Shown: positions 36,937 through 45,400 of the stretch, piece by piece | How the letters are laid out: each line of letters starts with the position of its first letter | Position numbering within the stretch: the first letter of the stretch is position 1 | NCBI GenBank assembly: GCA_024763365.1 | Contig: JANTFO010000005.1 | Location: forward strand, 1-47,912 | DNA length: 47,912 bases | Direction of reading: 5' to 3' | Source: Flavobacteriaceae bacterium | Lineage (GTDB): Bacteria > Bacteroidota > Bacteroidia > Flavobacteriales > Flavobacteriaceae | Translations under genes and position numbers: made by a program | The notes under the pieces: model-generated | Told to the model about the DNA's origin: nothing | What the model saw: only the letters and a program-made list of their open reading frames with translations | The model's database searches: none

Positions 36937-38156
36937 GAAATATAGATTGCTGCGATAATACCAGCTATGTCAGCGATAAGCCCTAGGAGTACAGCATTAC
37001 GTGTGTTTTTAATCTTAACAGAACCAAAATATACAGCCAACACATAGAAAGTAGTTTCCGTGGAACCTTGTAAGACAGAGGTCAACCTGCCCACAAAACT
37101 ATTGACCAAACTACCATTTTCTCCCCAGCTTTCAACCATTAAAGCCCTGGCACCTCCACCACTAAGTGGTTTCATGAAAGCCGTGGGTAAACCTTCTACA
37201 AATCGTGTGTCCATTCCTGTTAAACTGACAAGATGTTCTATACCACCAATTAGCATATCCATGGCACCGGAAGCCGTAAAAGCACCTATGGCGACCAACA
37301 TAGCGACTAAATAGGGGATGATGTTGACGGCTACTTTAAATCCGTCTTTGGCCCCGTCGATAAAAGCGTCATAGATATTTACTTTTTTAATCACACCAGC
37401 CAATATGAATGTGATGATTATGCTAAACAAAAGTGAATTGGCTATCAAGCCAGAAATCATATGTAGTTGTTCAGGGTTTAATGTGCTGAAGTAATATATC
37501 AGACCAACGATAACTGCAGTAAACCCAATCAGATAAGCTAGAATTATGGGTTGAAGTAATTTGATGCGTTGTACTAAAGAAGTAACGACTAAACCTACCA
37601 ATGTAGAAATAAAAGTGGCGATAAGGATAGGGATGAATACATCTGTTGGCTGTATGGCTCCAGCACTGGCACGTAAAGCCAAAATGCTTACCGGAATGAG
37701 TGTCATCCCTGATGTATTCAAAACCAAAAACATGATCTGAGCATTACTGGCCGTATCTTTTTTAGGATTGATTTCTTGTAAGTCTTTCATAGCTTCTAAG
37801 CCTAATGGTGTCGCAGCATTGTCTAAACCCAGCATATTGGCAGACAGGTTCATCATCATGGAACCCATAGCAGGATGGTCTTTTGGTATTTCAGGAAATA
37901 GCTTGCTAAAAAACGGACTGACCATACGTGTCAAAACTTTGACAACACCTCCACGTTCCCCTATTTTCATAATTCCCATCCATAGTGCTAAAACGCCGGT
38001 AAGGCCTAATGAAAGCTCAAAACCCAGTTTGGCACGGTCAAAAATGGCACCCATGATTTCGTTAAACACTTGGATGTCTCCAAAGAAGATGAGTTTGATC
38101 AATGCAATAACAAAAGCTATCACAAAAAATCCAATCCATATATAGTTTAATGCCAT
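36918..38156 (-). CDS. Fused SpmA/SpmB-like nucleoside-recognition membrane protein
   Basis: A 412-residue polytopic protein built from two halves, each a 'nucleoside recognition' (Gate) domain like Bacillus SpmA and SpmB: the first half shows MMMNLSANMLGLDNAATPLG, LNTSGMTLIPVSILALRA and the second AMLVAIGAFTASGAMDMLIG and VGRLTSVLQGSTETTFYVLA. In non-sporulating Bacteroidota the same fusion exists, so 'spore maturation' is only a name; Gate-domain proteins are probably transporters. Nothing in the sequence identifies its substrate. It lies 16 bp after the small membrane gene on the minus strand. Confidence 0.85.
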   Translation of the reverse strand: MALNYIWIGFFVIAFVIALIKLIFFGDIQVFNEIMGAIFDRAKLGFELSLGLTGVLALWMGIMKIGERGGVVKVLTRMVSPFFSKLFPEIPKDHPAMGSMMMNLSANMLGLDNAATPLGLEAMKDLQEINPKKDTASNAQIMFLVLNTSGMTLIPVSILALRASAGAIQPTDVFIPILIATFISTLVGLVVTSLVQRIKLLQPIILAYLIGFTAVIVGLIYYFSTLNPEQLHMISGLIANSLLFSIIITFILAGVIKKVNIYDAFIDGAKDGFKVAVNIIPYLVAMLVAIGAFTASGAMDMLIGGIEHLVSLTGMDTRFVEGLPTAFMKPLSGGGARALMVESWGENGSLVNSFVGRLTSVLQGSTETTFYVLAVYFGSVKIKNTRNAVLLGLIADIAGIIAAIYISYFFFG

Positions 38157-38172
38157 CTAAAAAATTTAATAC

Positions 38173-38535
38173 CTATTGGCGGGCTTTAAATACTACGCTG
38201 GTTATTAGTTCAATTAGTAAACCGTAGATCATACCCATTACCACAGTTGCAACGAACATCATATTCTTACTAAATTCAGGATTTTCCGGGCCCATCATGG
38301 CACCTAATCCAGCAGGAATACTAAATAACAAACCTAAAACAATACCGTGTATAGCCCAGTGTCCCATTTTGAATTGACTGATACCTATCGCAAAACCGAT
38401 CAATGTACGGCTTATAATGATATTAAAAGCCAGGTAAATACTTAAATTTTCATTACCTGAAGAGGCCATGCCATAACAAACGAGACCACTTAGGAATCCT
38501 AAAATTGTTGCGATGACCAATCTTTTTGTTTTCAT
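38173..38535 (-). CDS. Small four-helix membrane protein, unknown family
   Basis: I do not recognise this 120-residue protein. It has about four hydrophobic segments (residues ~5-22, 30-50, 63-82 and 91-113) joined by short loops, with no signal peptide cleavage site and no catalytic motif. It sits 27 bp after pckA and 16 bp before the SpmAB-like gene, all on the minus strand, so it is probably cotranscribed. Possible roles include a small transporter or membrane-bound accessory subunit; none is supported by motif evidence. Confidence 0.65.
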   Translation of the reverse strand: MKTKRLVIATILGFLSGLVCYGMASSGNENLSIYLAFNIIISRTLIGFAIGISQFKMGHWAIHGIVLGLLFSIPAGLGAMMGPENPEFSKNMMFVATVVMGMIYGLLIELITSVVFKARQ

Positions 38536-38562
38536 AAATTTATATTAGTTAAAGTGAATAAA

Positions 38563-40188
38563 CTAATCTAGTTGAGGGCCTGCTGCTACCAACTTTTTAC
38601 CTTCTTCAGTATCTGTATATTTTTCAAAATTTTTGATAAATAATTTGGCTAATTTTCTTGCTTTTTTAGCCCACTCATCATGGTTTTTATAAGTGTTTGA
38701 AGTAAATAAGATAGCATCATCCACTTCTTTTAAACTTGTTGGAACATGCAAACCGAAATAAGAAGTTTTATGCATTTTAGCCTGTTCTACTTCTCCATTA
38801 AGTATAGCGTTAATAATGGCTCTTGTTATATTAAGAGACATACGTTTGCCATAACCATTCCAGCCGGTATTCACTAAATAGGCAGATGCATTGTGCTTTT
38901 CTATTTTTTTTACTAACTCTTCAGCATATTTTGTTGGATGAAGTGATAAAAAGGCTTCCCCAAAACAAGCAGAAAATGTAGGGGCAGGTTCATTTACGCC
39001 TAATTCTGTTCCTGCAACTTTGGAAGTAAAACCGGATAAGAAATGATATTTTATTTGGTCTGGAGTAAGTTTTGCGACGGGAGGTAATACACCATAGGCA
39101 TCTGCCGTAAGGAAAATGACTTTAGAAGCATGGCCGGCTTTTGAAACCGGTTTTACAATATTATCAATATGATAAATGGGGTAGGAAACTCTGGTATTTT
39201 GGGTAACGGAATCATCAGTAAAATCTATATGGCCATTTTCATCAACACTTACATTTTCAAGTAGCGCATCTTTTTTAATAGCTGCATAGATTTCCGGCTC
39301 TGCTTCTTTGTCAAGATTGATGGTTTTGGCATAACAGCCACCTTCAAAATTGAAAACTCCCTCATCATCCCATCCGTGTTCATCATCCCCTATCAATGCT
39401 CTGCTGGAGTCGGTGGAAAGCGTAGTTTTCCCTGTCCCTGAAAGGCCAAAAAATATGGCTACATCACCATCCTTACCTTCATTAGCTGAGCAATGCATGG
39501 CAGCCATACCTTTTAATGGCAGGTAGTAATTCATCATGGCAAAAATGCCTTTTTTCATTTCACCGCCATACCAGGTGCCGCCAATTAATTGCATTTTTTC
39601 AGTCAAATTAAAAACAGTAAAAACTTCTGAATTTTTGCCATGTTTTTCCCAGATTGGATTGGTGACTTTAGAAGCATTTAGAATGACAAAATCAGGTTCT
39701 CCAAAGTCAGCTAATTCTGCTTCCGTAGGCCTGATAAACATATTTTTTACAAAATGTGCCTGCCAGGCTACTTCCACAATGAATCGTACTTTCAATCTGG
39801 AATTTTTATTGGCTCCGGCATAACCATCGATAATGTATAATTTTTCATTGGATAATTGCTCTGCAACCAGTTGTTTTAGATCTTTCCACACTTCAGTAGA
39901 TAGAGGCTTATTGTCATTAGGAAAGGTATCATTGTCCCACCAAATAGTATCTTCTGTAACGGCATCTTTTACAATGTATTTATCTTTTGGTGACCTACCG
40001 GTAAATTCTCCGGTCATAACATTGATAGCACCCAGTTCTGTAAGATAGCCTTTTTCATAACCTTTCAGATTTGGATTTAGTTCTTCTTTATAAAGAGCAT
40101 CATAGGAAGGATTGTATATAATTTCTTTAAAGTTACTAATACCATATTCTTTAAGGGCTTTTTTTACACTTTCTATGTGTTGTGTCAT
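38563..40188 (-). CDS. pckA: Phosphoenolpyruvate carboxykinase (ATP)
   Basis: Interconverts oxaloacetate and PEP using ATP. I take ATG 40188 (541 residues); an upstream ATG would add 13 atypical residues and the promoter-like sequence lies between. Visible: RSPKDK at residues 65-70, the phosphate-binding loop GLSGTGKTT at 248-256, the [20 protein letters not shown] block and metal-binding residues nearby. Length matches the ATP-dependent family (~530-540). It links the TCA cycle to gluconeogenesis, beside citrate synthase and pyruvate dehydrogenase elsewhere in this window. Confidence 0.97.
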   Translation of the reverse strand: MTQHIESVKKALKEYGISNFKEIIYNPSYDALYKEELNPNLKGYEKGYLTELGAINVMTGEFTGRSPKDKYIVKDAVTEDTIWWDNDTFPNDNKPLSTEVWKDLKQLVAEQLSNEKLYIIDGYAGANKNSRLKVRFIVEVAWQAHFVKNMFIRPTEAELADFGEPDFVILNASKVTNPIWEKHGKNSEVFTVFNLTEKMQLIGGTWYGGEMKKGIFAMMNYYLPLKGMAAMHCSANEGKDGDVAIFFGLSGTGKTTLSTDSSRALIGDDEHGWDDEGVFNFEGGCYAKTINLDKEAEPEIYAAIKKDALLENVSVDENGHIDFTDDSVTQNTRVSYPIYHIDNIVKPVSKAGHASKVIFLTADAYGVLPPVAKLTPDQIKYHFLSGFTSKVAGTELGVNEPAPTFSACFGEAFLSLHPTKYAEELVKKIEKHNASAYLVNTGWNGYGKRMSLNITRAIINAILNGEVEQAKMHKTSYFGLHVPTSLKEVDDAILFTSNTYKNHDEWAKKARKLAKLFIKNFEKYTDTEEGKKLVAAGPQLD

Positions 40189-40213
40189 AACATTCTGTTT
40201 GTGTTTGAAGTGA

Positions 40214-40246
40214 CAAAAATAATACAATTATTAAAAAACCTTACAA
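40214..40246 (-). promoter_or_regulatory. Promoter of pckA
   Basis: On the minus strand TTG (40246-40244), a 22-nt spacer and TATTTTTG (40221-40214). Both elements fit the Bacteroidota consensus. It leaves a leader of roughly 19 nt before ATG 40188. Confidence 0.55.
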
Positions 40247-40252
40247 CTAAAA

Positions 40253-40310
40253 ACTGTCTCAAACCTTGTAGTACTGATAATCAGATCAATATGTATTGTT
40301 TTGAGACAGT
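40253..40310 (-). terminator. Terminator of the NTPase-arcC-OTC operon
   Basis: On the minus strand ACTGTCTCAAA (40310-40300) pairs perfectly with TTTGAGACAGT (40263-40253), followed by a T run. It starts 34 bp after the OTC stop and ends just before the pckA promoter. Confidence 0.85.
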
Positions 40311-40343
40311 CTTTTGATTAATATAGAGAATTAAAAAAAAGAT

Positions 40344-41339
40344 CTACCCTAAGCTGGCGACCATCACAGCTTTGATGGTATGTAACCTGTTTTCTGCTTC
40401 GTCGAAAACAATGGAAGCTTCGGATTCAAAAACTTCTTCCGTTACTTCCATGGCATCAATGCCAAATTTTTGATAGATTTCTTCACCTACTTTGGTATCT
40501 CTATTGTGAAATGCCGGAAGGCAGTGCATAAATTTTGCATTTTTATTTCCGGTCAATTCCATCGTTTTTTTATTGATCTGGTAGGGAAGTAGTAGTTCAA
40601 TGCGTTCTTTCCAAACTTTCTCTGGTTCACCCATAGATACCCAAACATCCGTGTAAAGGAAATCACAATCTTTGACACCTTTGGCTACATCCTCTGTAAG
40701 TGTAATTTTGGCACCTGTTGTTTTAGCAATTTCTTTAGCTTGTTTTACTAATGCTGAATCAGGGTGTAGGCTTTCTGGCGCAATAGCTCTAAAATCCATG
40801 CCCATTTTGGCAGCACCGATCATGAGAGAATTTCCCATATTGTTTCTGGCATCACCGAGGAAGGCAAATTTCACCTGATTTAAAGGTTTATCAATATGTT
40901 CTTTCATGGTAAGAAAGTCGGCTAGTATTTGTGTTGGGTGATATTCATTGGTCAAACCATTCCACACAGGAACACCTGCATATGCACCCAACTCTTCCAC
41001 GATGTCTTGGGCAAATCCGCGGTATTCTATTCCGTCATACATCCTTCCTAAAACTCTGGCAGTGTCTTTCATGGTTTCTTTATTCCCTATCTGAGAACCA
41101 GAAGGGCCGAGGTAAGTGACATTTCCTCCCTGGTCATGAACTGCCACTTCAAAAGCACAACGTGTACGTGTGGATGACTTTTCAAAGATGAGCGCGATAT
41201 TTTTATCTTTTAGTTTTTGTTGTTCTGTCCCTGTGTATTTAGCTTTTTTAAGATCAGCAGATAATTCGAGTAAGAAATTGATTTCTGTTGTGCTGAAATC
41301 TAGTAATTTAAGAAAGTTTCTGTTCTTTAGATTAAACAT
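40344..41339 (-). CDS. arcB: Ornithine carbamoyltransferase, catabolic-like
   Basis: Interconverts ornithine + carbamoyl phosphate and citrulline + phosphate. The 331-residue protein has the carbamoyl-phosphate motif SSTRTR at 55-60, the [18 protein letters not shown] segment, the HPTQ region ([15 protein letters not shown]) and the ornithine-binding HCLPAFH at 272-278. It resembles true ornithine transcarbamylases such as Pseudomonas ArcB. Bacteroidota usually make arginine with acylated ornithine transcarbamylases, so this may be catabolic. It lies 30 bp after carbamate kinase and is the last gene before a terminator. No arginine deiminase is nearby, so the direction in vivo is unsure. Confidence 0.9.
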   Translation of the reverse strand: MFNLKNRNFLKLLDFSTTEINFLLELSADLKKAKYTGTEQQKLKDKNIALIFEKSSTRTRCAFEVAVHDQGGNVTYLGPSGSQIGNKETMKDTARVLGRMYDGIEYRGFAQDIVEELGAYAGVPVWNGLTNEYHPTQILADFLTMKEHIDKPLNQVKFAFLGDARNNMGNSLMIGAAKMGMDFRAIAPESLHPDSALVKQAKEIAKTTGAKITLTEDVAKGVKDCDFLYTDVWVSMGEPEKVWKERIELLLPYQINKKTMELTGNKNAKFMHCLPAFHNRDTKVGEEIYQKFGIDAMEVTEEVFESEASIVFDEAENRLHTIKAVMVASLG

Positions 41340-41369
41340 ATTTTTGATATTTTCAAGTTAGTTAAACAA

Positions 41370-42317
41370 TTAATTTAGTGTGATGCGTGAACCAAAGCTA
41401 CGATCTTCCAATTTTCGTGCTTCAGTAATGACTGATTTTTTACCTCCATTTTCTACAAAGTTGAGGGCTGCTTTTATTTTTGGAAGCATACTTCCCTCAC
41501 CAAAATCACCTTTTTCAATATGTTTTTCAATTTTCTCTTTGTTTAGGAATTCTAATATTTCTTGTTGTGGTGTTCCATAATTGGCATACACATAAGGGAC
41601 ATCTGTAAGAATATAAAAGTCATCAGCATTTATTTGGGTCGCTAATAAAGAAGAGGCAGCATCTTTATCAATGACGGCCTCCATAGATTGTAATAACCCA
41701 TTTTCATCATAATAAACTGGAATACCTCCACCTCCTGCAGCAATGACTATAACACCCGAGTTGACAATGTTTTTTATTATGTTGGTGTTAAGTATTTCTA
41801 GAGGTTTTGGCGAAGGTACCACACGTCTCCACCCATCAATGGTTTTTGAGGATTTTTTGAATTCCCAACCTTTTCTTTTTTCCAATTGTTCAGCTTGTTC
41901 TTTTTTGTAAATCTTACCGACTCTTTTGGTAGGGTTTTTATAAGCCGGGTCATCTTTAGATACGACAACTTGCGTAACTATGGTCATAACATCCTTTTGA
42001 ATACCTTCTTCTTTCAGGATATTGATTAGCATTTTTTCCAGCATGTAACCTATACCTCCCTGGGAGTCGGCTACACAAATATCAAGTGGCATTTGAGGAA
42101 TATCGTATTGTGATTCTCCGGCATCATTTCTCATAAGAATATTACCAACCTGTGGGCCATTCCCATGAGTGATGACTAGATTGTATCCATCTTTTATAAG
42201 ATAGATTAAATTACGTATCGTAGCACTGGAATTGGCATATTGTTGTTCAATAGTACCTCGTTCATCTCCCCTGATGATGGCATTACCTCCAAGTGCTATC
42301 ACTGCTAGTTTGCTCAT
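41370..42317 (-). CDS. arcC: Carbamate kinase
   Basis: Transfers phosphate from carbamoyl phosphate to ADP, making ATP and carbamate. The 315-residue protein has the amino-acid-kinase fold: ALGGNAI at the N-terminus (residues ~8-14), the VITHGNGPQVGN nucleotide/phosphate loop, PMPLDICVADSQGGIGYML and VIAAGGGGIPVYY. Length is normal (~310). It is 30 bp upstream of the OTC gene and 109 bp after the NTPase, all on the minus strand, so the three are likely one operon. Together with OTC it would allow substrate-level ATP formation from citrulline. Confidence 0.94.
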   Translation of the reverse strand: MSKLAVIALGGNAIIRGDERGTIEQQYANSSATIRNLIYLIKDGYNLVITHGNGPQVGNILMRNDAGESQYDIPQMPLDICVADSQGGIGYMLEKMLINILKEEGIQKDVMTIVTQVVVSKDDPAYKNPTKRVGKIYKKEQAEQLEKRKGWEFKKSSKTIDGWRRVVPSPKPLEILNTNIIKNIVNSGVIVIAAGGGGIPVYYDENGLLQSMEAVIDKDAASSLLATQINADDFYILTDVPYVYANYGTPQQEILEFLNKEKIEKHIEKGDFGEGSMLPKIKAALNFVENGGKKSVITEARKLEDRSFGSRITLN

Positions 42318-42426
42318 TTACGTCAATGTTATAAAATAATACAAAGGTAGTTTTTAGAAAAGGAGAAACAAGATAAAAACCTGTCAATATAAGTTGATAC
42401 CTTGCTTCTCTGTGATGGGTTTAAAA

Positions 42427-43743
42427 CTATTTTAAAAATGGTTTTAATACATCTACCAAATTAGGTTGACCTATAACTTGCAGGTCATAGGTAACCCTAA
42501 CGGATGGATGTTTGATATTAATAATACGTCTGAGGTCAATAGGTGTTCCAATAATCACCACGTCACATACTGTATTGTTAATAGTTTTTTCTAAGTCTTT
42601 GACTTGTTGTTCACCATAACCCATGGCAGGGAGTAACAATCCTATATCAGGATATTTCTCAAAAGTTTTAGTGATTGTTCCTACTGTATAAGGTCTAGGG
42701 TCTACTACATCTTTTGCCCCAAATTTCTCTGCAGCTACCATGCCTGCTCCATAAGTCATTTCACCATGGGTAAGGGTAGGGCCGTCTTCCACAACAAGGG
42801 CGTTTTTACCTAAAATCAAACTCATATCCTCAACAGAAACTGGAGATGCTGCATCTATTACAATAGCTTTAGGATTCAATTCTCTGATGTTTGAACGCAC
42901 CTCTTCAACGGCTTCTGGATCAGCGGTGACAATTTTGTTTATCACGATAACATCGGCCATTAAGAAATTAGTTTCTCCTGGATAGTATAATCTTTCATGG
43001 CTTGGTCTGTGTGGATCTACTACTACTATGTTTAGGTCAGGTTTGTAGAAAGGCATATCATTATTTCCCCCGTCCCATAAAATGATATCGGCTTCTTTTT
43101 CTGCTTCACGTAAAATGGCTTCATAATCAACTCCGGCATATATGATGGTCCCTGTTGTAATATGTGGTTCGTATTCTTCCATTTCTTCAATGGTACATTC
43201 GTGTTTTTTGAGGTCATCAATGCTTGCATAACGCTGAACAGCTTGCTTAGCTAAATCTCCATAAGGCATCGGGTGTCTGATAGCTGCTACTTTTAGACCG
43301 GCATTTTTCAAAATTTCAGCAACGCTACGTGTGGTTTGACTTTTACCACAACCTGTACGTATAGCACCAATTGCAATCACTGGTTTTGTTGATTTTATCA
43401 TGGTGGGTTCACTACCCAATAATTTAAAATGGGCACCCCAAGCCATCACTTTTGAAGCTTTGTTCATTACTTCTATATGATGTATATCTGAGTAAGAGAA
43501 TACAACTTCTTCTACATCATTTTCTTTAATGAGTTTTTCTAATTCAGATTCGTCATAAATGGGTATGCCATTGGGATAAAGTTCTCCGGCCAATACAGCA
43601 GGATATTTACGGCCTTCAATATCTGGAATTTGTGTTGCAGTAAAAGCTACTACATCATATAGATCATTATTTCTATATATGACATTAAAATTATGAAAGT
43701 CACGCCCTGCGGCTCCCATAATGATGGTTTTTATTTTTTTCAT
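42427..43743 (-). CDS. Cyclic 2,3-diphosphoglycerate synthetase-like P-loop NTPase
   Basis: The 438-residue protein matches, by my recognition, the COG2403 family named after the archaeal cyclic 2,3-diphosphoglycerate synthetase. N-terminal residues ~1-115 look like a Rossmann-type fold (IIMGAAGRDFHNFN). The P-loop GAIRTGCGKSQT is at 126-137, followed by IILWDGGNNDMPF and DVIVINKIV, the features of SIMIBI-class GTPases/ATPases. There is no signal peptide or membrane segment. It is the promoter-proximal gene of an operon with carbamate kinase and OTC. Cyclic diphosphoglycerate is not expected in this phylum, so the real reaction is unknown; the neighbours suggest carbamoyl-phosphate metabolism. 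Confidence 0.75.
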   Translation of the reverse strand: MKKIKTIIMGAAGRDFHNFNVIYRNNDLYDVVAFTATQIPDIEGRKYPAVLAGELYPNGIPIYDESELEKLIKENDVEEVVFSYSDIHHIEVMNKASKVMAWGAHFKLLGSEPTMIKSTKPVIAIGAIRTGCGKSQTTRSVAEILKNAGLKVAAIRHPMPYGDLAKQAVQRYASIDDLKKHECTIEEMEEYEPHITTGTIIYAGVDYEAILREAEKEADIILWDGGNNDMPFYKPDLNIVVVDPHRPSHERLYYPGETNFLMADVIVINKIVTADPEAVEEVRSNIRELNPKAIVIDAASPVSVEDMSLILGKNALVVEDGPTLTHGEMTYGAGMVAAEKFGAKDVVDPRPYTVGTITKTFEKYPDIGLLLPAMGYGEQQVKDLEKTINNTVCDVVIIGTPIDLRRIINIKHPSVRVTYDLQVIGQPNLVDVLKPFLK

Positions 43744-43900
43744 GGTATTGGTGTTTTTAGGAGTTTGATGTGTTGTTTTATTAAAAATTTTCAGAAGAAA
43801 AAATATACTTTTTAATAAAAACCAAACTTTTGTATATAAGATAATACTTTAAAAATATGAGTGTAAATCATATGATCTGGCTTTACTGCAAATATCATAA

Positions 43901-43950
43901 AAAAAAATCACTTTTTGTAACTTATTGTTAAGTCAAAAAGTGATTTTTTT
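43901..43950 (-). terminator. Terminator of gltA, possibly bidirectional
   Basis: AAAAAAATCACTTTTT (43901-43916) pairs perfectly over 16 bp with its inverse at 43935-43950, with an 18-nt loop and T tracts on both strands. It starts 17 bp after the gltA stop (which is at 43967-43969). Confidence 0.8.
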
Positions 43951-43966
43951 GAAAAAGTTTGTTTAA

Positions 43967-45253
43967 TTATCTTTTGGACATGGGAACATAATCTCGTTTT
44001 GTTTCTCCAATGTATAACTGACGTGGACGGCCAATTGGTTCACTGTTGAGACGCATTTCTCGCCATTGTGCAATCCAGCCCGGTAGACGACCTATAGCAA
44101 ACATAACGGTAAACATTTCCACAGGAATACCAAGTGCTCTGTATATGATTCCTGAGTAAAAGTCTACATTAGGGAATAGTTTTTTCTCTACAAAATAAGG
44201 ATCTTTAAGCGCTGTTTCTTCCAGATGTTTAGCGATTTCTAAGGTTGGGTCATCAACACCTAATTCTGCTAATACTGCATCGGCACTTTCTTTGATAATC
44301 AAAGCACGTGGGTCAAAGTTTTTATACACACGGTGTCCAAATCCCATTAAACGGAAAGGATCATTTTTATCTTTTGCTTTATTGATAAATTTCTCTACAT
44401 CACCTCCATCTTCTTTGATAGCTTCCAGCATTTCAATTACGGCTTGGTTAGCCCCTCCATGCAATGGTCCCCAAAGTGCAGATACACCGGCAGATATAGA
44501 AGCAAATAAACTAGCGTGAGATGAGCCTACCAGTCTAACGGTAGAAGTAGAACAGTTCTGTTCATGATCTTGGTGAAGTATCAATAATTCTTCCATCGCT
44601 TTTTTAATGACTGGATTGCCTTTGTATGGAGTTGTAGGAATTTTGTACATCATCATCAGGAGGTTGTCAATGTAATCTAGGCTGTTGTCAGCATAGTTTA
44701 GCGGAGTCCCTTCATTTTTGGCATGTGCCCAAGCAGCTAATACTGGAAATTTACCCATTAAACGGGTTATCGAACTATAAATCTCTTCTTCAGAATGAAC
44801 ATCGGTTAAGTGAGAATGGAAAGCTGTTAATGAAGCAGTCAAAGCTGACAAAACTCCCATGGGATGCGCTGATCTTGGAAAACCGTCAAGGATATCTTTA
44901 ATTTCTTCATCTACTAAACTCTTTTCTTTGATATCATTTTCAAATTTTTCTAACTGCTTTTTGTTTGGAAGTTCTCCAAAGATAATCAAGTAGGCCACTT
45001 CTAAGAAACTGGCTTTTTTGGCTAAATCTTCAATAGCATAACCGCGGTGACGTAAAATTCCTTTTTCCCCATTTAAAAAGGTGATTTTACTTTTACAAGA
45101 TCCCGTATTCTTAAATCCGGGGTCTAAGGTAATAATACCTCCTGTAGACCCTCTTAATTTTTTAATATCAATAGCGATTTCATTTTCTGTTCCGATTTCA
45201 ACGGGAAATTCATATTTTTTGCCCTGAAATTCAAAGATTCCTATGTTTGACAT
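43967..45253 (-). CDS. gltA: Citrate synthase
   Basis: Condenses acetyl-CoA and oxaloacetate in the TCA cycle. The 428-residue type II-like protein has the active-site region WGPLHGGANQAV (first His) and FGHRVYKNFDPRA (second His), and PIGRPRQLYIGE near the C-terminus with the catalytic-domain pattern. Length is normal. It is in a single-gene unit on the minus strand, closed by a strong terminator. Two perfect palindromes and a -7 box lie upstream. Confidence 0.97.
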   Translation of the reverse strand: MSNIGIFEFQGKKYEFPVEIGTENEIAIDIKKLRGSTGGIITLDPGFKNTGSCKSKITFLNGEKGILRHRGYAIEDLAKKASFLEVAYLIIFGELPNKKQLEKFENDIKEKSLVDEEIKDILDGFPRSAHPMGVLSALTASLTAFHSHLTDVHSEEEIYSSITRLMGKFPVLAAWAHAKNEGTPLNYADNSLDYIDNLLMMMYKIPTTPYKGNPVIKKAMEELLILHQDHEQNCSTSTVRLVGSSHASLFASISAGVSALWGPLHGGANQAVIEMLEAIKEDGGDVEKFINKAKDKNDPFRLMGFGHRVYKNFDPRALIIKESADAVLAELGVDDPTLEIAKHLEETALKDPYFVEKKLFPNVDFYSGIIYRALGIPVEMFTVMFAIGRLPGWIAQWREMRLNSEPIGRPRQLYIGETKRDYVPMSKR

Positions 45254-45291
45254 ATAATTATAATTTTAATAGTTAATAAAATATTTCCTTA

Positions 45292-45299
45292 CAAAAGTA
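45292..45299 (-). promoter_or_regulatory. -7 element of gltA
   Basis: Minus strand TACTTTTG, an exact fit to TAnnTTTG, 39 bp upstream of the gltA start. No clear -33 TTG; the -33 position is covered by the palindrome at 45305-45323. Confidence 0.5.
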
Positions 45300-45304
45300 A
45301 GCTT

Positions 45305-45323
45305 ATGAAAAGCCTCTTTTCAT
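45305..45323. promoter_or_regulatory. Perfect inverted repeat upstream of gltA
   Basis: ATGAAAAG and CTTTTCAT are exact inverses around a 3-nt spacer. It lies directly upstream of the -7 box, where a repressor would block polymerase. Candidate operator. Confidence 0.5.
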
Positions 45324-45354
45324 GATAAAAATCAGCAGAATGACTTACTTAATG

Positions 45355-45368
45355 GTAACTTAAGTTAC
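45355..45368. promoter_or_regulatory. 14-bp perfect palindrome upstream of gltA
   Basis: GTAACTTAAGTTAC reads the same on both strands. It lies 31 bp beyond the first inverted repeat, in the spacer between gltA and the lipoprotein gene. Candidate second regulatory site. Confidence 0.45.
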
Positions 45369-45400
45369 TATTTGTTTTTTGGGGTATTATCATACTTATT

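Noticed and set aside
40189-40227. N-terminal extension of pckA by 13 residues
   Set aside because: The extension overlaps the promoter-like sequence at 40214-40246, and ATG 40188 gives the family length.
40344-42317. Classic arginine deiminase (arcABC) operon
   Set aside because: No arcA or arginine-ornithine antiporter gene occurs in the window.
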